Source: Lamellibrachia satsuma (lineage: Eukaryota > Annelida > Polychaeta > Sabellida > Siboglinidae). Taken from it: DNA of 64,000 nt. Of the stretch, positions 1-10,832 are shown in pieces. Position 1 is the stretch's first letter. Every line of letters begins with the position of its first letter. The notes below the pieces were generated by a model. The model searched no databases. It was not told where the DNA came from and saw only the letters and a list, made by a program, of their open reading frames with translations. Made by a program: the position numbers and the translations under genes. The stretch lies in the NCBI GenBank assembly GCA_033239005.1, contig BSQZ01000015.1, positions 8,381,001 through 8,445,000 on the forward strand, in the 5' to 3' direction.

Positions 1-798
1 TCTAGAAAATGGACCTGGCACAGCCCAGATGGAAAACATCACAATCAGATCGACTACATCTTGGTGAAACAGTGCTTTCACACAGGAGTGAACATTGCCA
101 GGACACGAAGCTTTCCAGGAGCAGATATCGGAAGTGATCATGACTTGCTGATGACAACCTTCCACATTCACCTGAAGAGGATCAGCAAACCAAAGCCAAC
201 AAGAATAAAATTTGACATCAAGAAACTTAAGGATCCTGATGTAGCAGAATCATTCAAAGCAATGATAGGTGGGAAATGTGCACCACTTATCATATTGGAT
301 GACAAACATACCGATGTGAACTTGCTGACCAACACTTTCAACAAAATAGTGACCGACACAGCCAGCGAGATCCTTGGAAAACACAGTCGGACAAAGAAAC
401 CATGGGTCACAGCAAAATACAGAGAAGTCAACAAGAAGATCAAACAAGATATGAGAAGAGCAAAAGATAACTGGATAGCAGAACAATGCTGTGAAATTGA
501 AGACAGCTTAAACAAGAGCAAGAGCAAGAAGGCTTATCAAATAGTGAAAGACCTGACATCAGTGAAGAAAGGGATAACTACCACTATCCAAAACAAATCA
601 GGGAAATGCCTGACAGAAGAACAGCACATCCTCAATCGATGGACGGAATACTGCTCAGAACTGTACAGCCACAACACCAACGGAGACCCTTTTGTACTAA
701 ATTATCCACAGAATACTGAAGAGGACGACTACCCCATTCTTCGTGAGGAAGTGGAGGCTGCAGTAGTCTCTGAAAAAAGGAAAGTCAGCTGGAATTGA
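1..798 (+). pseudogene. LINE 1 endonuclease end and linker
   Basis: This frame is open from the first base, so the true start lies outside the window. Residues 1-50 match the last part of an APE endonuclease, with the Asn-Gln-Ile-Asp-Tyr block and the catalytic Ser-Asp-His triplet. Residues about 60-240 are the basic, lysine-rich linker usually found between endonuclease and reverse transcriptase. The frame ends at a TGA (796-798) just where the RT begins in another frame, so the original protein was longer and has lost a base or two near 770-790. Confidence 0.85.
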
Positions 799-2222
799 TA
801 ACATACCAGCAGAACTGGTTCAAGCTGGCGGAGCTTTGATTACCACACTTACAACAATCTGCAACAAGATCTGGCAGACAGGAGAATGGCCCACCCCATG
901 GACTCAGTCACTAATCATCACACTTCCAAAGAAAGGCAACCTACAGATGTGCCAAAATTACAGAACAATCAGCCTCATCAGCCACCCGAGCAAAGTCATG
1001 TTGAAGATACTACTGAACAGACTCAAACCCCAGGCAGAAGAGAGCGGGTTTTCAAGCAGGACGGAGCACCAGTGAACAGATCTTCAACCTTAGAATCCTT
1101 TGCGAGAAACACCTTTAACATCAGCAAAGCCTGTATCATGTCTTCATAGATTTCAAGAAGGCCTTTGATAAGGTATGGCATGCGGCCCTATGGGCAACCA
1201 TGAGGAAGTACAACATTGGCTCCAAGCTTGTCCGAACCATTGAACACCTATATGACAATTCCACCAGTGCAGTAATCTTCAACAGCAGCATAGGAGACTG
1301 GTTTTGAACAACAGTCGGAGTTCGACAAGGATGCCTACTATCACCAACACTCTTCAACATTTTTCTGGAAAGGATCATGACTGATGCTTTAGAAAACCAT
1401 CAAGGCATTGTCAGCATTGGAGGCAGGACAATCACCAACCTTCGTTTTGCTGACGACATCGACGGCTTAGCAGGAGATGAACAAGAACTATTCAATTTGG
1501 TGGAGCGCCTCGAGAAAACATCTACATCATACGGCATGGAGATCAGTGCCGAAAAGACCAAACTGATGACGAACAACACACAAGGCATCAGCACAGAGGT
1601 CAAAGTTAATGGACAGAGACTTCACACAGTAACAAGCTTCAGGTACTTGGGATCAATTATCACAGATGAGGGTTCCAAACTGGAGATATTTGTCAGGATT
1701 GCACAGACAACAGCAGCACTAACAAGGTTGAAACCCTTACGGAACGACAGAAACATTACGGTCAGTTCGAAAATAAGGCTGATTCGCTCCCTTGTCATGT
1801 CCATCTTTCTGTACGCTTCTGAAATATGGTCCCTCTCAGCAGATCTACAGAAGAGGATACAAGCCATGGAAATGAGATGCTTTCGGAAGATCTTGCGCAT
1901 ATCACACAAAGACCATGTTACTAACGAAGCTGTCCGCAACAAGATCAAACAAGCCATCAGACCTTATGACGACCTTCTTACAACAGTTAAGAAGCGTAAA
2001 CTGAAGTGGTACGGCCATGTATCACAATCATCTGGCCTTGCAAAGACTATCTTGCAAGGTACCGTAAGAGGGGGGAGACGAAGAGGTAGACAGAAGAGGT
2101 GGGAAGACAACATCAAAGAGTGGACAGGAATGGAGTTCGCTGACTCCCAGAGGGCTGTCAAGAACAGGGAAACATGGAGAGAGCTGGTTAGAAAGTCATC
2201 ATTTCAATCTGGTATAAAATAA
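779..2222 (+). pseudogene. LINE 1 reverse transcriptase, frameshifted
   Basis: The RT is read in frame 2 to about 1040 (AGIDNIPAELV, LPKKGN, YRTISLISH) and then in frame 3 (AGFQAGRST, FIDFKKAFD, RQGCLLSP, FADD). The FADD box at about 1446-1457 keeps both catalytic aspartates. The 281-residue open stretch 1377-2222 covers palm, thumb and the C-terminal region. Stops at 1116 and 1308 plus the frame change near 1040 mean no full enzyme can be made. Confidence 0.85.
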
Positions 2223-2407
2223 AGAAGGTTTATTCTAAACCCAACCTTAAAAAAGGATGAAGGGTTTTTCTAATCTCAACTATTTTGGAGGGAAAATTGG
2301 AGTAGTTTGATTTGGTGAATTGGTTTATACATTAAAATAACTTAAATTGGAGCATTAAAAGTGGGATTACTTTTATATACAAATCTTTATACAAATCACA
2401 TCATGTC
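2223..2407. other. AT-rich spacer
   Basis: This may be the 3' untranslated tail of LINE 1. It holds an AT-rich stretch and no clear poly(A) or short tandem tail. I see no gene. Confidence 0.4.
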
Positions 2408-2704
2408 ATGTCACAAGCAACAGGAGATTTTAATCTGTTGTGTGCGGGCAACAGAGACAGATATTTTGGTTGCAAAATTTTTTTTTTATTGCAGACAAAA
2501 ATCTCTCATTCAAAGATTAAAATCAAAAGTATGATATTCGAGAGACAAAAATCTTCCGGTCAAAGACTAAAATCACTTCGGAAAACTCTTTGCGTCTGCA
2601 ACACAGATTGGAACAAATTGTCTACGGATTGTGTAACTGCTAGCAGCATGAATATGTTTAAAAACAAGGTTGACACATATCTCAGGAGGGTGGGTTATAA
2701 GTAG
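2408..2704 (+). pseudogene. CR1/L2-like LINE C-terminal fragment
   Basis: The last 40 residues (WNKLSTDCVTAS, MFKNKVDTYL) match the conserved C-terminal end of jockey-superfamily RT proteins, where a WN.LP..VV.A.S..SFK..LD pattern closes the ORF. The upstream residues are unrecognised and may be neighbouring DNA. Only the tail is present, as expected for a strongly 5'-truncated insertion. The stop is at 2702-2704. The following 100 bases could be its 3' UTR. Confidence 0.6.
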
Positions 2705-3745
2705 ATGAACATTGTTGGACTCTCGATAAGCCAATGGCTTCCTTGTCCACTTGTCATCTGGGCCCTTGGCTTGGATGTCAAAGCTTGTTAAATCTAGTTA
2801 AAACTGAGCAGCTTTACTGTGACCAAAGTCCTTAGAATCCAAAATGGACCATTTCTCTACAAGACAAGACCATACATCTATTCTTTATCAAAATATAGAG
2901 CACTACAATCACTTCTATGGACATTGCCATTTTTAATTTACTAATAAAGTTGCTGCTATGTGGTGCACACGTCTTTTTTATTATCGCAATGTGGTGTGTG
3001 CTAATGTAGCCTTGTAACACAAATCGTCTCGTGTGCAAGTACCTGGAGATGGATCATATGCGGCTGAAACATAGGCTTAACAGCAGTGTTTTATCAAATT
3101 CAGTCAATAATAGGATTAGGTGCCTAGGTGGTGTATTTAGGGATTTTCTTTTAAATAATAACTCCTCAATGTTGAACAGAGAGAAACTTGAGTTAAGGTT
3201 GAAAACATTATCAATATAATCTAAATAAAATTTGTAAGAAATTAAATAAGTTTGGCAAAATTCCTTGGTCAAAGCTGAAATTTTTCTTTAAGTCGATGGG
3301 ACATAGTGGAGAGCTTTTATTGATGGCCTATGCTCCCAGAGAACAAACAGGCCTAGGTAGGTAAGTGCAAGATCATAATAAAATAATTTATAGGATTGAT
3401 ATGGTACTATGTAAGCATTGCTAAGCAAACAGTGATGGTAACCAGATATTTGATGCCTGATAGTTGCAACAGTTCATAGTATTTGAGAAAAGTCTGGCAG
3501 AAACCACATTGCTGTGCAGTGCCAAAGACACCACAGGATGTTTGTTTGTAAGGGACATATCATCAAAAAGTGTGTGACCCACTGGTGTGGGAGACTGACA
3601 AAGTCACTAGAATGTGACCTAGTGGCATATGAGACTGGCAAGGTCACTGGAGTGTGACCCAATCATGTGAAAAATCAGCTGGATTTGTATTTACACCACA
3701 CTTTGAGGTTTATCTACCAGCAGATGCTCACTTTCAAACACATAC
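2705..3745. other. intronic or flanking sequence of the DnaJ gene
   Basis: I found no further J-protein exon on the minus strand here. A 62-residue plus-strand frame at 3031-3219 is unrecognised. If the DnaJ gene continues, its next exon is either a short one I cannot see or lies left of the window. Confidence 0.35.
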
Positions 3746-3821
3746 CTGTTCTTTTCATGAGATATGTGTATGCTTCACTGAGTTCCTGGAACTTCCTTGT
3801 TGCCCGTGGATCCTCTGCATT
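3746..3821 (-). CDS. DnaJ-domain protein, exon 3 (J-domain helix III-IV)
   Basis: On the minus strand a splice acceptor (TATAG at 3822-3826) is followed by 76 nt encoding NAEDPRATRKFQELSEAY then TYLMKRT, and then a donor (GTATGTG from 3745 down). The reading starts in phase 0, exactly where exon 2 stops after HHPDK, so the joined sequence runs HPDK-NAEDP..RKFQELSEAY, the classic end of a J domain. The exon ends with one base of a split codon (phase 1). Both borders follow GT..AG. The next exon was not found and may lie beyond the left edge. This is a host gene rather than a repeat, because phase, order and motif all agree. Confidence 0.85.
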
Positions 3822-4037
3822 CTATACAGCAACATAATAATCACCCAGCTGTGTAGGTTTGTGCCACTAGAAGATCACTCACTGGACAACCAGTGCACAA
3901 CTTACATATTTTACAATTAATAACAAATTAACTCCAGTACACACTTTTGTTGGAGATAAAAAATTACAATGACTACACATCAAATGAATGAGAGAGCTAG
4001 AAAGAGTTGCTATTTTCAGTGTAGCATCCGACCGTAC

Positions 4038-4090
4038 CTTGTCCGGATGATGAGTCAGAGCCAGCTTCTTGTAGCTCCTCTTGATATCAT
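4038..4090 (-). CDS. DnaJ-domain protein, exon 2 (helix II and HPD motif)
   Basis: This 53-nt exon on the minus strand is bounded by TTTCAG (acceptor, next to 4090) and GTACGG (donor, below 4038). It encodes (D)DIKRSYKKLALTHHPDK: the basic helix II and the HPD tripeptide that stimulates Hsp70 ATPase activity in all functional J proteins. The first two bases complete a codon begun by the G at the end of exon 1, and the last codon is complete. Helix II has the usual K/R-rich face and the YKKLA signature. Family knowledge: J domains recruit and activate Hsp70. The subfamily cannot be named because the rest of the protein is not in view. Confidence 0.9.
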
Positions 4091-4472
4091 CTGAAACCAA
4101 AGTTCACAACTGCTTTGTTGCTGATTCACTTAACAGGAACATTTCAATACCGCAGAAATAGGGACTGATTCAGTCCCAGCCAATATATTGGATTATAAAC
4201 GGCAGACATGAAGACTTGAGTCACTCGAGTTGCTAATTTTAACTTACGACTTCACTTGGTAAGCCACGACACGATTTGTTGTCAATTATATGATATCAAT
4301 TCCAAGTCCATACTAATTACAGCATACCAATTCCATATAGAAACAACAACATGTGAACAGAGTAAGAAAAAACACACTCAACACAAAAAATAGCATCCAT
4401 TTTAAAGCAGTTTTATTTAATAGATACCCAGAATGTCATATTGTAAAATGGTAATCGCCAGATGGTGAATGT

Positions 4473-5123
4473 CAGGCCTGGGGTAATAGTAATGCGTAAC
4501 GATTACAATTGATCAAGTAATAGTAATAGATGGAATAGAATGCAATGTAACAGAAAGCAAAGTAATAGTAATTGAGCTATTACTTTGCTATTACAATTGA
4601 ACATTTTCAATCACACCAAAATTCATAAAATATTCTGTATTTTGACATAATGGGACTTGGACAAACATCATGTTCAGTTGTTCACAGGCAGTTTTATTTA
4701 TTTATTTCTTTTCCAACAGTGGTGATAGAATGGTTGAGTATTTGAATCATGACAGTCAGTGAACTTTAGCACCATTAGCAGGAGACACTGAGTGTGACTG
4801 CTGCATGGCTAAACAGTCTTTAACATTTGAATCAATCAATCAATCATTGCCATCTCCCAACCCTAGCTACAAGTCTGCCATGTTGGGTAATGTCTGAATA
4901 AAATCCAGGGGCTTATACCAACTTTTCAGACTTTTTCTCAGTTGGTAGCTAGCTTGCACACTATTGACCAAGTGTGAAAAATATCCTATCCTTGAGCCAA
5001 TAATTAACTGTCCACCAAGCAGCAGCCTATATTACATTGCCTTCAGCATGTAACAACAATAGAAAGGAAACTAAGTAATAGTAATCCATTGCAATCATTG
5101 CAATGTAATAGAACACAGGCCTG
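4473..5123. mobile_element. non-autonomous hAT-type MITE
   Basis: The element begins CAGGCCTGGGGTAATAGTAA and ends in the inverted form, ATTACATTGC..-like sequence closing with CAGGCCTG at 5123. It is flanked by GTGAATGT (4465-4472) and GTGAATAT (5124-5131), an 8-bp target duplication with one mismatch. CAGG-type ends with 8-bp duplications are diagnostic of hAT elements. At 651 bp without an ORF it must depend on a transposase made elsewhere. The inside has several copies of the tract GTAATAGTAAT and a short TTTA run near 4691. It lies in intron 1 of the DnaJ gene. Confidence 0.75.
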
Positions 5124-5131
5124 GTGAATAT

Positions 5132-6147
5132 GTCGTATGTCAACAGAACATTCCATCAAATGCACGTGGTTGATGTTTCATTTGATGCTTTAGAAGCTAT
5201 GAAAATGTGAATTTTCATCACAGTGTAGAACAAAGGTTGTCAGTGAAGATTACATGTCATGGTATCTAAATCCAGGAGTGGAGATATAATTTGAATAACA
5301 TGAACAATTAGATACTGAAAAGATTTGCGCATTTATTTTACCATGCACCGAAACAATCGCACATGTTCGATCACGTTTAAAGTTACGCAAATGTTAGATC
5401 AGCAGATTTTTGGGATTCCGGTGACAGCATTGTGATTTCTGTTTATAATATCAGTAAGCATTAATGTGGTACAATGTAGTCTTTGCTGATTGGTAAACCA
5501 CCAACATATGAACATGATATCTAAAACTAAGAATATAATACACTAACCTTTAACCCTTTTGTGGCCAAATATGTGCTGCTAATGAATCCTATTAAATTGT
5601 GAAATGCTGCTGTGAACGAATCCTGTAATTGACAAAATATGCTTATCTAAAGTTTGAAAAAATAGATATTTATTTTATTCTTGTTAAATCAAATATACTT
5701 CATCAACAATTAGCAGATCCATGCTGCATATGAAATGTTTGTAAATGAACAAAATGTAAAAAGAACTATAGGGTAAATAAAACTTAAATCATAGTATTTT
5801 TTCTAAGGACATGCATTTTCATGATTTCACATCTTTCTTCCTGGTGGTAGCCACCAGAACTATCATGTTACTGTTATATTTAGACTGTGTAACCATATAA
5901 ACTGTGTAACCATATACGTAGTGCAAAACATTGCTTCCTGGCATCAATGCTTTTTAAAAAACTCTTCCAAAATTCGCTCAAAATTTGAATCGCTGGATTC
6001 CGACAAAATGGCAACATTTGTAATTGTAATCAAACTAAGAAGCGCCATTTCTAACCCTCTGCACATTACATACAATTTTTTTCAAATTCAAATATTCAAA
6101 AGTTACCATTTAATCGTAGACTTTACCAAAATGTGTGTGTTATTAAA
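5132..6147. other. intron 1 sequence without recognised features
   Basis: AT-rich. No exon, repeat array or TIR was recognised, except that its right part leads into the dispersed repeat at 6148. Confidence 0.4.
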
Positions 6148-6405
6148 GGGTTCAGCCTACAGTTGACTTTCTCACTGGTGGCCATGTTAATCTCAAACAT
6201 CATTCTGCCTATATTAAAAACATCCAAATAGCTACCATTTTACTCTCAACAGCTTCTACCAGCAAACCTGGCAATGTCCATGCTCAAATGCACTCATGTC
6301 AGATCATATGAATCTTTTCAAACTTTTTATATCCAAACTTACTATGCTCTACATTCGTCTGTAACATGCCAGGAAGTCTAACTGAGATATGACCTCTAAA
6401 GTTGT
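6148..6405 (+). repeat. dispersed repeat, copy 1
   Basis: Shares GGGTTCAGCCTAC at its left, then a body with AGCAAACCTGGCAATGTCCA, CTCAAATGCACTCATGTCAG and a CTACATTCG block. These occur in the same order and orientation in the copy at 8515-8970, with visible divergence. Probably an old interspersed element; no coding capacity and no class assigned. Confidence 0.6.
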
Positions 6406-7057
6406 CATGTATCAGCCATTTTGCTACCTCGAAGCAAATTACCATGTTTAATTTTATTGGATGAAATAACTTTTACTCCGTAGGTGACCTAGTTTAAAAG
6501 GTTCCATCATCCGGTCAAATCAAATCCAATCAAATTAGATTATACTGACCCAACCCTATCCTGGAAGTTGTCAGATCAGATGCATGCAAATAAACAGACA
6601 GGTCTGGTAATAAATGTAAGAGCTGCCATAAGAGGCAAAAATGCCTAAAAACCACGAAGAACTGTACGAACCTATAAAATTTATGACATAGCAAGTAGAA
6701 CTCAAACATCAGAAAGCACACTTGAAACTATTTCCTTAGACCCAATCTACAAAAATGCCTCAATATAAAAAAGTGATGCCACATATTGTTTAGTAGTGGT
6801 AATTAATTGGGTCTAATTTAGACTGGACTTATGCATATTTATTTGGTAAACCATTTATTTGATCTATCAATGGATCATCTGATGTAGGAACATAAAATGC
6901 AACATTCACAATAAGTTCATGGAGACCCTGATTAAGCCATTAAATGTTGTATGACGTATCCCTTACTATCATGTCATGGGTACGGGTGCCAACCTGCCCT
7001 GGAACTTCCTGGTAACCGAAAATCGAAACAAAAACGTTGCTGCAATATATACAGTGC
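6406..7057. other. intron 1 sequence without recognised features
   Basis: AT-rich sequence between the dispersed repeat and the TIR element. I see no exon or ordered repeat in it. Confidence 0.35.
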
Positions 7058-7059
7058 TA

Positions 7060-7992
7060 TAGGGGCTTTCACAGTGACGTCACGTGCCTAATCACATGAT
7101 CGTCTGGCGGCAATGGCTGGCAAGACAACCAGATGCCTCTATTGTTTTAGTGTGTTTTGCTAGTTGCGTTTCTCTTATATTTTGCATTTTATGCGTTTTG
7201 ACACACACCTTCGAAATCATGGTTGTGTCCTGTGTTGTTATGGGATGTACTAATCACTGTGTGGATGGTTCATTGTCGTTTCATCGCATCCCAAAGAGGA
7301 AAAACGATCAGATGTAAACATTGCTAAACGACCATGTTTGTGGATGACATTTCAACTTTGAACTGCTATTAACAATTAATATTACCAATGAATATATTGT
7401 ATTCATGGCTGTTGGCAGCTGTCATATAAAATTAAAGCAGAATGAACGCTGAAAAGGGAAATGTTTGTAATCTCTGAACCGTGTAACAGTAGCCGGCCTA
7501 GCCTTGCCCTAGGCTCACGTTCGCGACACTGGTTCTGCCGCTGTCATCGACACCATTCATGGGTAATATATGAACGTTGTTTTCTGGCTAACAAAATCGT
7601 TTAAACCGTTTGTTATGAAAAAAATTTAATAGTTGTCACACAACTGTGCTAGTTATAAGCTTTCACAGACTCTCGGCTGAAGATTTCTGGCTTGATCACG
7701 TAATGTCGAACGTTTGATTGGGTCTGAGGCTGGGTCATTCTACCACCCGTTTAGAACAAAATACAGATCTGGTAACTTACTAAAATCGTCACTAGTTTCT
7801 TATTGTAAAACTCCCTCGCACTGGGATCTAAAACATTGCCATTGGCGTATTTAGCCCAGTAATCATTCATGTTTGCTCGAGCATAGCAACGCATTTGTTA
7901 GAGAAAGCTCGGCTGGTTTGCGGCTTTTGCCAGCCAGCGTACTGCGCATGTGACGTCATGTGTTGCACTGTTGGTATACATGAAAGCCCCTA
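7060..7992. mobile_element. TIR element carrying a THAP exon
   Basis: TATAGGGGCTTTCA at 7058-7071 is repeated in inverse at 7981-7994. The inverted similarity continues inward through a CRE-like GTGACGTCAC / GTGACGTCAT core and a GGCTGGCAA block, so the imperfect TIR is roughly 70-90 bp. The outer TA on both sides could be the target duplication (inference; I found no 8-bp duplication). Inside, the left half holds a THAP start exon on the plus strand. The rest has no transposase ORF, so the element is an internally deleted or non-autonomous derivative. THAP domains occur in P-element and some Kolobok transposases. Confidence 0.6.
7219..7313 (+). pseudogene. THAP-domain N-terminal exon
   Basis: The ATG at 7219 opens MVVSCVVMGCTNHCVDGSLS then FHRIPKRKNDQ. 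This has the C-x4-C pair of a THAP C2CH zinc finger followed by the typical SFHR(I/F)P motif, at the very N-terminus as in almost all THAP proteins. After GAT (7311-7313) comes GTAAAC, a usable splice donor; unspliced reading stops after two more codons. The later Cys-His pair and the AVPTIF-type end of the domain are not visible downstream, so the exon is probably orphaned. It may be the relic of a P-element-like transposase or a captured host exon. Confidence 0.6.
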
Positions 7993-8342
7993 TAACGAAA
8001 CAATTATTATTATGAACTAATCATCATCATGTCTGGATACCGATATCACCACTAGGAAACGGGAACAACGTATTAATTCCAGTTCGTATCCGACAAATAC
8101 ACAATCCAAGGCTGGTCACACGCACCAACTGACATGGAGCAGAGCTGGGCTTACGACCTGGGTCGGTAAGAAGGCAAGGGTCGATACCCGGAAACAAAAC
8201 GAGTCAAGACTCAAGCGCCAAGTGGAAAGCTCAACATTCAGCTACACATCATGACAAAAGTCAACCATGACATATCTATAAAATAAACTGTTTAAATTTG
8301 AAAATGCTATTCGAGTAATCAGACCATTCTCCATTGATCTAC

Positions 8343-8412
8343 CTTCACTTGCACCCGATTCTAAACCTAAAACTTGGAGACACCTATCAATCTCTCCAGT
8401 TCGTGCTGCCAT
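8343..8412 (-). CDS. DnaJ-domain protein, exon 1 (start codon and helix I)
   Basis: The ATG at 8412-8410 sits in a good Kozak context (A at -3, G at +4) and is the first ATG of its frame. It opens MAARTGEIDRCLQVLGLESG then ASE and one base, followed by the donor GTAGATC. The piece CLQVLGLESGAS is the start of a J domain, where xxVLGLxxxAS precedes helix II. Joined to exon 2 over a 4.25-kb intron it reads ..GASE-DDIKRSYKK.. in perfect phase. Exons 1-3 together give 66 residues of one J domain starting about nine residues from the N-terminus. Gene order on the minus strand is 8412 to 4038 to 3746. The splice model is read by eye and needs transcript support. Confidence 0.82.
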
Positions 8413-8514
8413 GATTGCCGCCGACAGTGATGTGGTTATTTCTCCCTCTGTCGGACAGTAGCCGCATAAGCGCACTAAACGGTTGAGGGCGCTCCAGCAC
8501 TGACACCCAATGAT

Positions 8515-8970
8515 GGGTTCAGCCTACTGTTATGTTTCCCATTGGTGACCACATAACGTTTCGCACGATTATAAGAAAACGGGACCATCCAAAATTATAA
8601 AAGGTCTTACTTGCCTTTGTCACCATTTCATTGACATGCAGATCGAGTATAGTCAAAGTCTCGTAGTTCTAACTCTTTTAAAATGGTTGAATGTGCTCCA
8701 CCCGTCAATGTTTACAAATTTCTGCATGATCAGTTACTACGCACAAGTGCTTTTTGGCGAAAAAATAGCCAAAAATCCTTCCGCCTATTGAAATCATCTA
8801 AAAATCCACAGTTACACTGTTAACATGTTCTATAAGCAAACTTGCCAATGTGTCTGCTCAAATGTAGTTATGTCAGATGATATGATTTCTTTAATTACAC
8901 TTATCTAAAATTACTATAGGTGTCCTACATTCGGAAGTGTAACTGAGTCTGAGGCATGATCCCTGATGGA
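8515..8970 (+). repeat. dispersed repeat, copy 2
   Basis: Begins GGGTTCAGCCTACTG and has the same ordered blocks as the copy at 6148, including GCAAACTTGCCAATGTGTCT, CTCAAATG, GTCAGATGATATGA and CTACATTCGGAAGTGTAACT. No ORF. It lies upstream of DnaJ exon 1. Confidence 0.6.
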
Positions 8971-9159
8971 TTCTCCCAATGTCATGAGTGGACGAAAGAA
9001 CTCATATATGTGTTATAGTTTCCGTTTCTAGAGGCTCTTGGTTTAAACTGTTAGTTTAAAAATATATTTGTGTGCAGCAGAGTCAACATAACTTTCATCG
9101 GCCATTGTTACTAACTATGCTGGTCCATTTTCAGGAAGTAGTAGTTTCTCAAAGGATAC

Positions 9160-9303
9160 AGGTCAGAACGGCGACAGATGTGGTGAAAACGGCGACAAGT
9201 CATAAGACAAAACGGCGACAACCATTGGTCAAAATGGTGACATCCAGTGGTCAAAACGGAGACAACCATCGGTCGAAACGGCAACAAACCAAAACGGCGT
9301 GTT
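9160..9303 (+). repeat. minisatellite, about 25-bp unit
   Basis: Five or more diverged copies of a unit built on GGTCAAAACGGCGACAACCA. Period varies from 22 to 27. The 79-residue frame across it (9072-9311) is a by-product of the repeat. Confidence 0.7.
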
Positions 9304-10284
9304 GTAAGTGAGCAAATGTACTTCCAGGGTGACAGCTGTCTTAATGGGAGTTAAAGGATGAGGTGCATTGTTGAGCACAAATGAAAGGAAATTATTTCCG
9401 TAGAGCAGCTAATAATCTCTCACAAACGTTTGCTCATAGGGAAATACATTGTTTGGTTTTATAAATAACATTTAAATAAGAAGTTTGTATGATAAGATAA
9501 ACATCACAATTCCAGATATTTCAGTCATATTATTAGCTATGTATGTATGTTATATACATTTATTTTTATGAAACTGTCCCATATATAATAATTTAAGTTG
9601 TCTTTCTTCTTCACTCTATTTTCTTATGGCGGGCTTTTTCGGCGTCTTTTGACGACTTCTTTTTTCCACCGTGTTAACTCTCCTTAGTTCCCTAGCGTAG
9701 TGATCCATCTATGGACCACAATAGTATCGCATTTCATATAGAATTTACAGTGTGGAAGTTGTACCAGTCCAATTAAATACCATGATTTGTCGTCAAGGAC
9801 GAAGACCGCGAAACCAACATAACTACAGACCATAATGTTAAATATGCATGTCTACGTCGTGGACTACATGTGTAGTGATACATGTTCAGTGGCGAACTAC
9901 GTGAGTAATACATGCGTTTGCAAATAAAGATCAGTTATGTGCCACCCCTAAGAACCACGTGTATGTTATATGTAGTGTCTGTGAATATACAACACATAAC
10001 GTTTGTTGATGTCGACTTAAACCTAACGTATTTCATACCGCAACGATGCGTATGGTACAGTTTTACTTTGCGTATTTGATTTATGGCCAACAACTAATGA
10101 TAATTATCATCAACTGAAAATGAACGCATCATGACATATAGATCCGTAGTGGAATGTGAACATTTGGGCTGCTTTTCATTCGATTATTACTACAAGTCGT
10201 TCGTGTTCGTTAACGTTACGGTTAAATAATTCGAGTAATTAGACATATAATGTCATTTAAACATTAAAAGAGATACAAGATTAT
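9304..10284. other. unannotated AT-rich stretch
   Basis: No ORF above background, no ordered repeat and no splice-bounded exon recognised. Confidence 0.4.
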
Positions 10285-10286
10285 TT

Positions 10287-10511
10287 CGTGAAAATTCGGT
10301 CTGAAAAAAACATGTTCAGATTACCTATATTTTTTGTGGGCCTCTGACCTTCGTTGTCCTTAGGCACGTGCCTATTGGTTACTCCGCCACAATACGTGAA
10401 TATTCGGTCCGAAAAAAACATGTTCGGATTACCCATTTTTTGTGTGGGCCTTTGACCTTCGTTGTCCTTAGGCACGTGCCTATAGTGTCTATTGGTTACT
10501 CCGCCACTACA
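10287..10511. repeat. tandem duplication, about 108-bp unit
   Basis: Two copies, starting near 10287 and 10395, of a block running from CGTGAAWATTCGGTC through GAAAAAAACATGTTC and GACCTTCGTTGTCCTTAGGC to ACTCCGCCAC. The second copy has a 9-bp extra (TAGTGTCTA). It lies just left of gypsy element A and outside its LTR. Confidence 0.75.
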
Positions 10512-10589
10512 CGTGACACATTCCAGCTACGCTCACTCACTAGTAGGAACTATACCTGGCCGCTCATTACCAATTCCAACAATTATATG

Positions 10590-10744
10590 TGTGGTGTTTT
10601 AAGGGTTCGTTGATACGAAGGAAGAGACAGACACATGCGTCGTTGAACAGCCGATAAATCACTCTGTTTTATTTCCCCTCGTGTCACCAGAATGCACAAT
10701 GCATATTACAATAGGTGGCAGCACCTGACGGTCACTATATTGCA
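10590..10744 (-). repeat. 3' LTR of gypsy A
   Basis: 155 bp, TG..CA. Compared with the 5' LTR it lacks about 16 bases (GGGAATAGTTGCCCAC region), probably through slippage between two CACC copies. Otherwise nearly identical. Confidence 0.9.
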
Positions 10745-10832
10745 TCCCTCCCCAAAACAAGACATGTTTATGAAGCAGGAACTTATGAGTCCTGGCCTGT
10801 TCAAACTTTAAACACAAAATGTAGTCCCATAG

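Larger units (their letters stand above)
1..2222 (+). mobile_element. APE-type non-LTR retrotransposon (LINE 1), 5' cut by window edge
   Basis: Degenerate LINE pol reading left to right. Frame 1 is open from base 1 and gives the end of an apurinic-type endonuclease (NQIDYIL, then GSDHDLL). The reading then moves to frame 2 near 780 (reverse transcriptase block starting AGIDNIPAELV) and to frame 3 near 1044, where it stays to the stop at 2222. In frame 3, TAA at 1116 and TGA at 1308 interrupt the polymerase. Visible RT motifs are FIDFKKAFDKV, GVRQGCLLSP and FADDIDGL. The C-terminal part (KWYGHVS, GRRRGRQKRWEDN) is the tail usual in RTE/BovB-like and related LINEs; the clade is not certain. The element is dead through frameshifts and stops. 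It probably lies in an intron or the flank of the DnaJ gene read on the other strand. Confidence 0.9.
3746..8412 (-). other. DnaJ/Hsp40 host gene, 5' part (exons 1-3)
   Basis: Gene span built from the three exons above. Intron 1 (4091-8342) contains a hAT-type MITE, one copy of a dispersed repeat and a TIR element with a THAP exon read on the opposite strand. Intron 2 (3822-4037) is 216 bp. The 3' part of the gene is missing from the window. Nothing upstream of 8412 looks like a TATA box; an inverted CCAAT motif occurs about 90 bases upstream of the ATG. I cannot name the subfamily. Confidence 0.75.

Noticed and set aside
3031..3219. 62-residue plus-strand frame near the DnaJ exons
   Set aside because: No motif, no splice support and ordinary length for chance.
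8185..8205. tRNA-like B box (GGGTCGATACCCGG) suggesting a SINE or tRNA
   Set aside because: No matching A box at the right distance and no cloverleaf; one motif alone is not enough.
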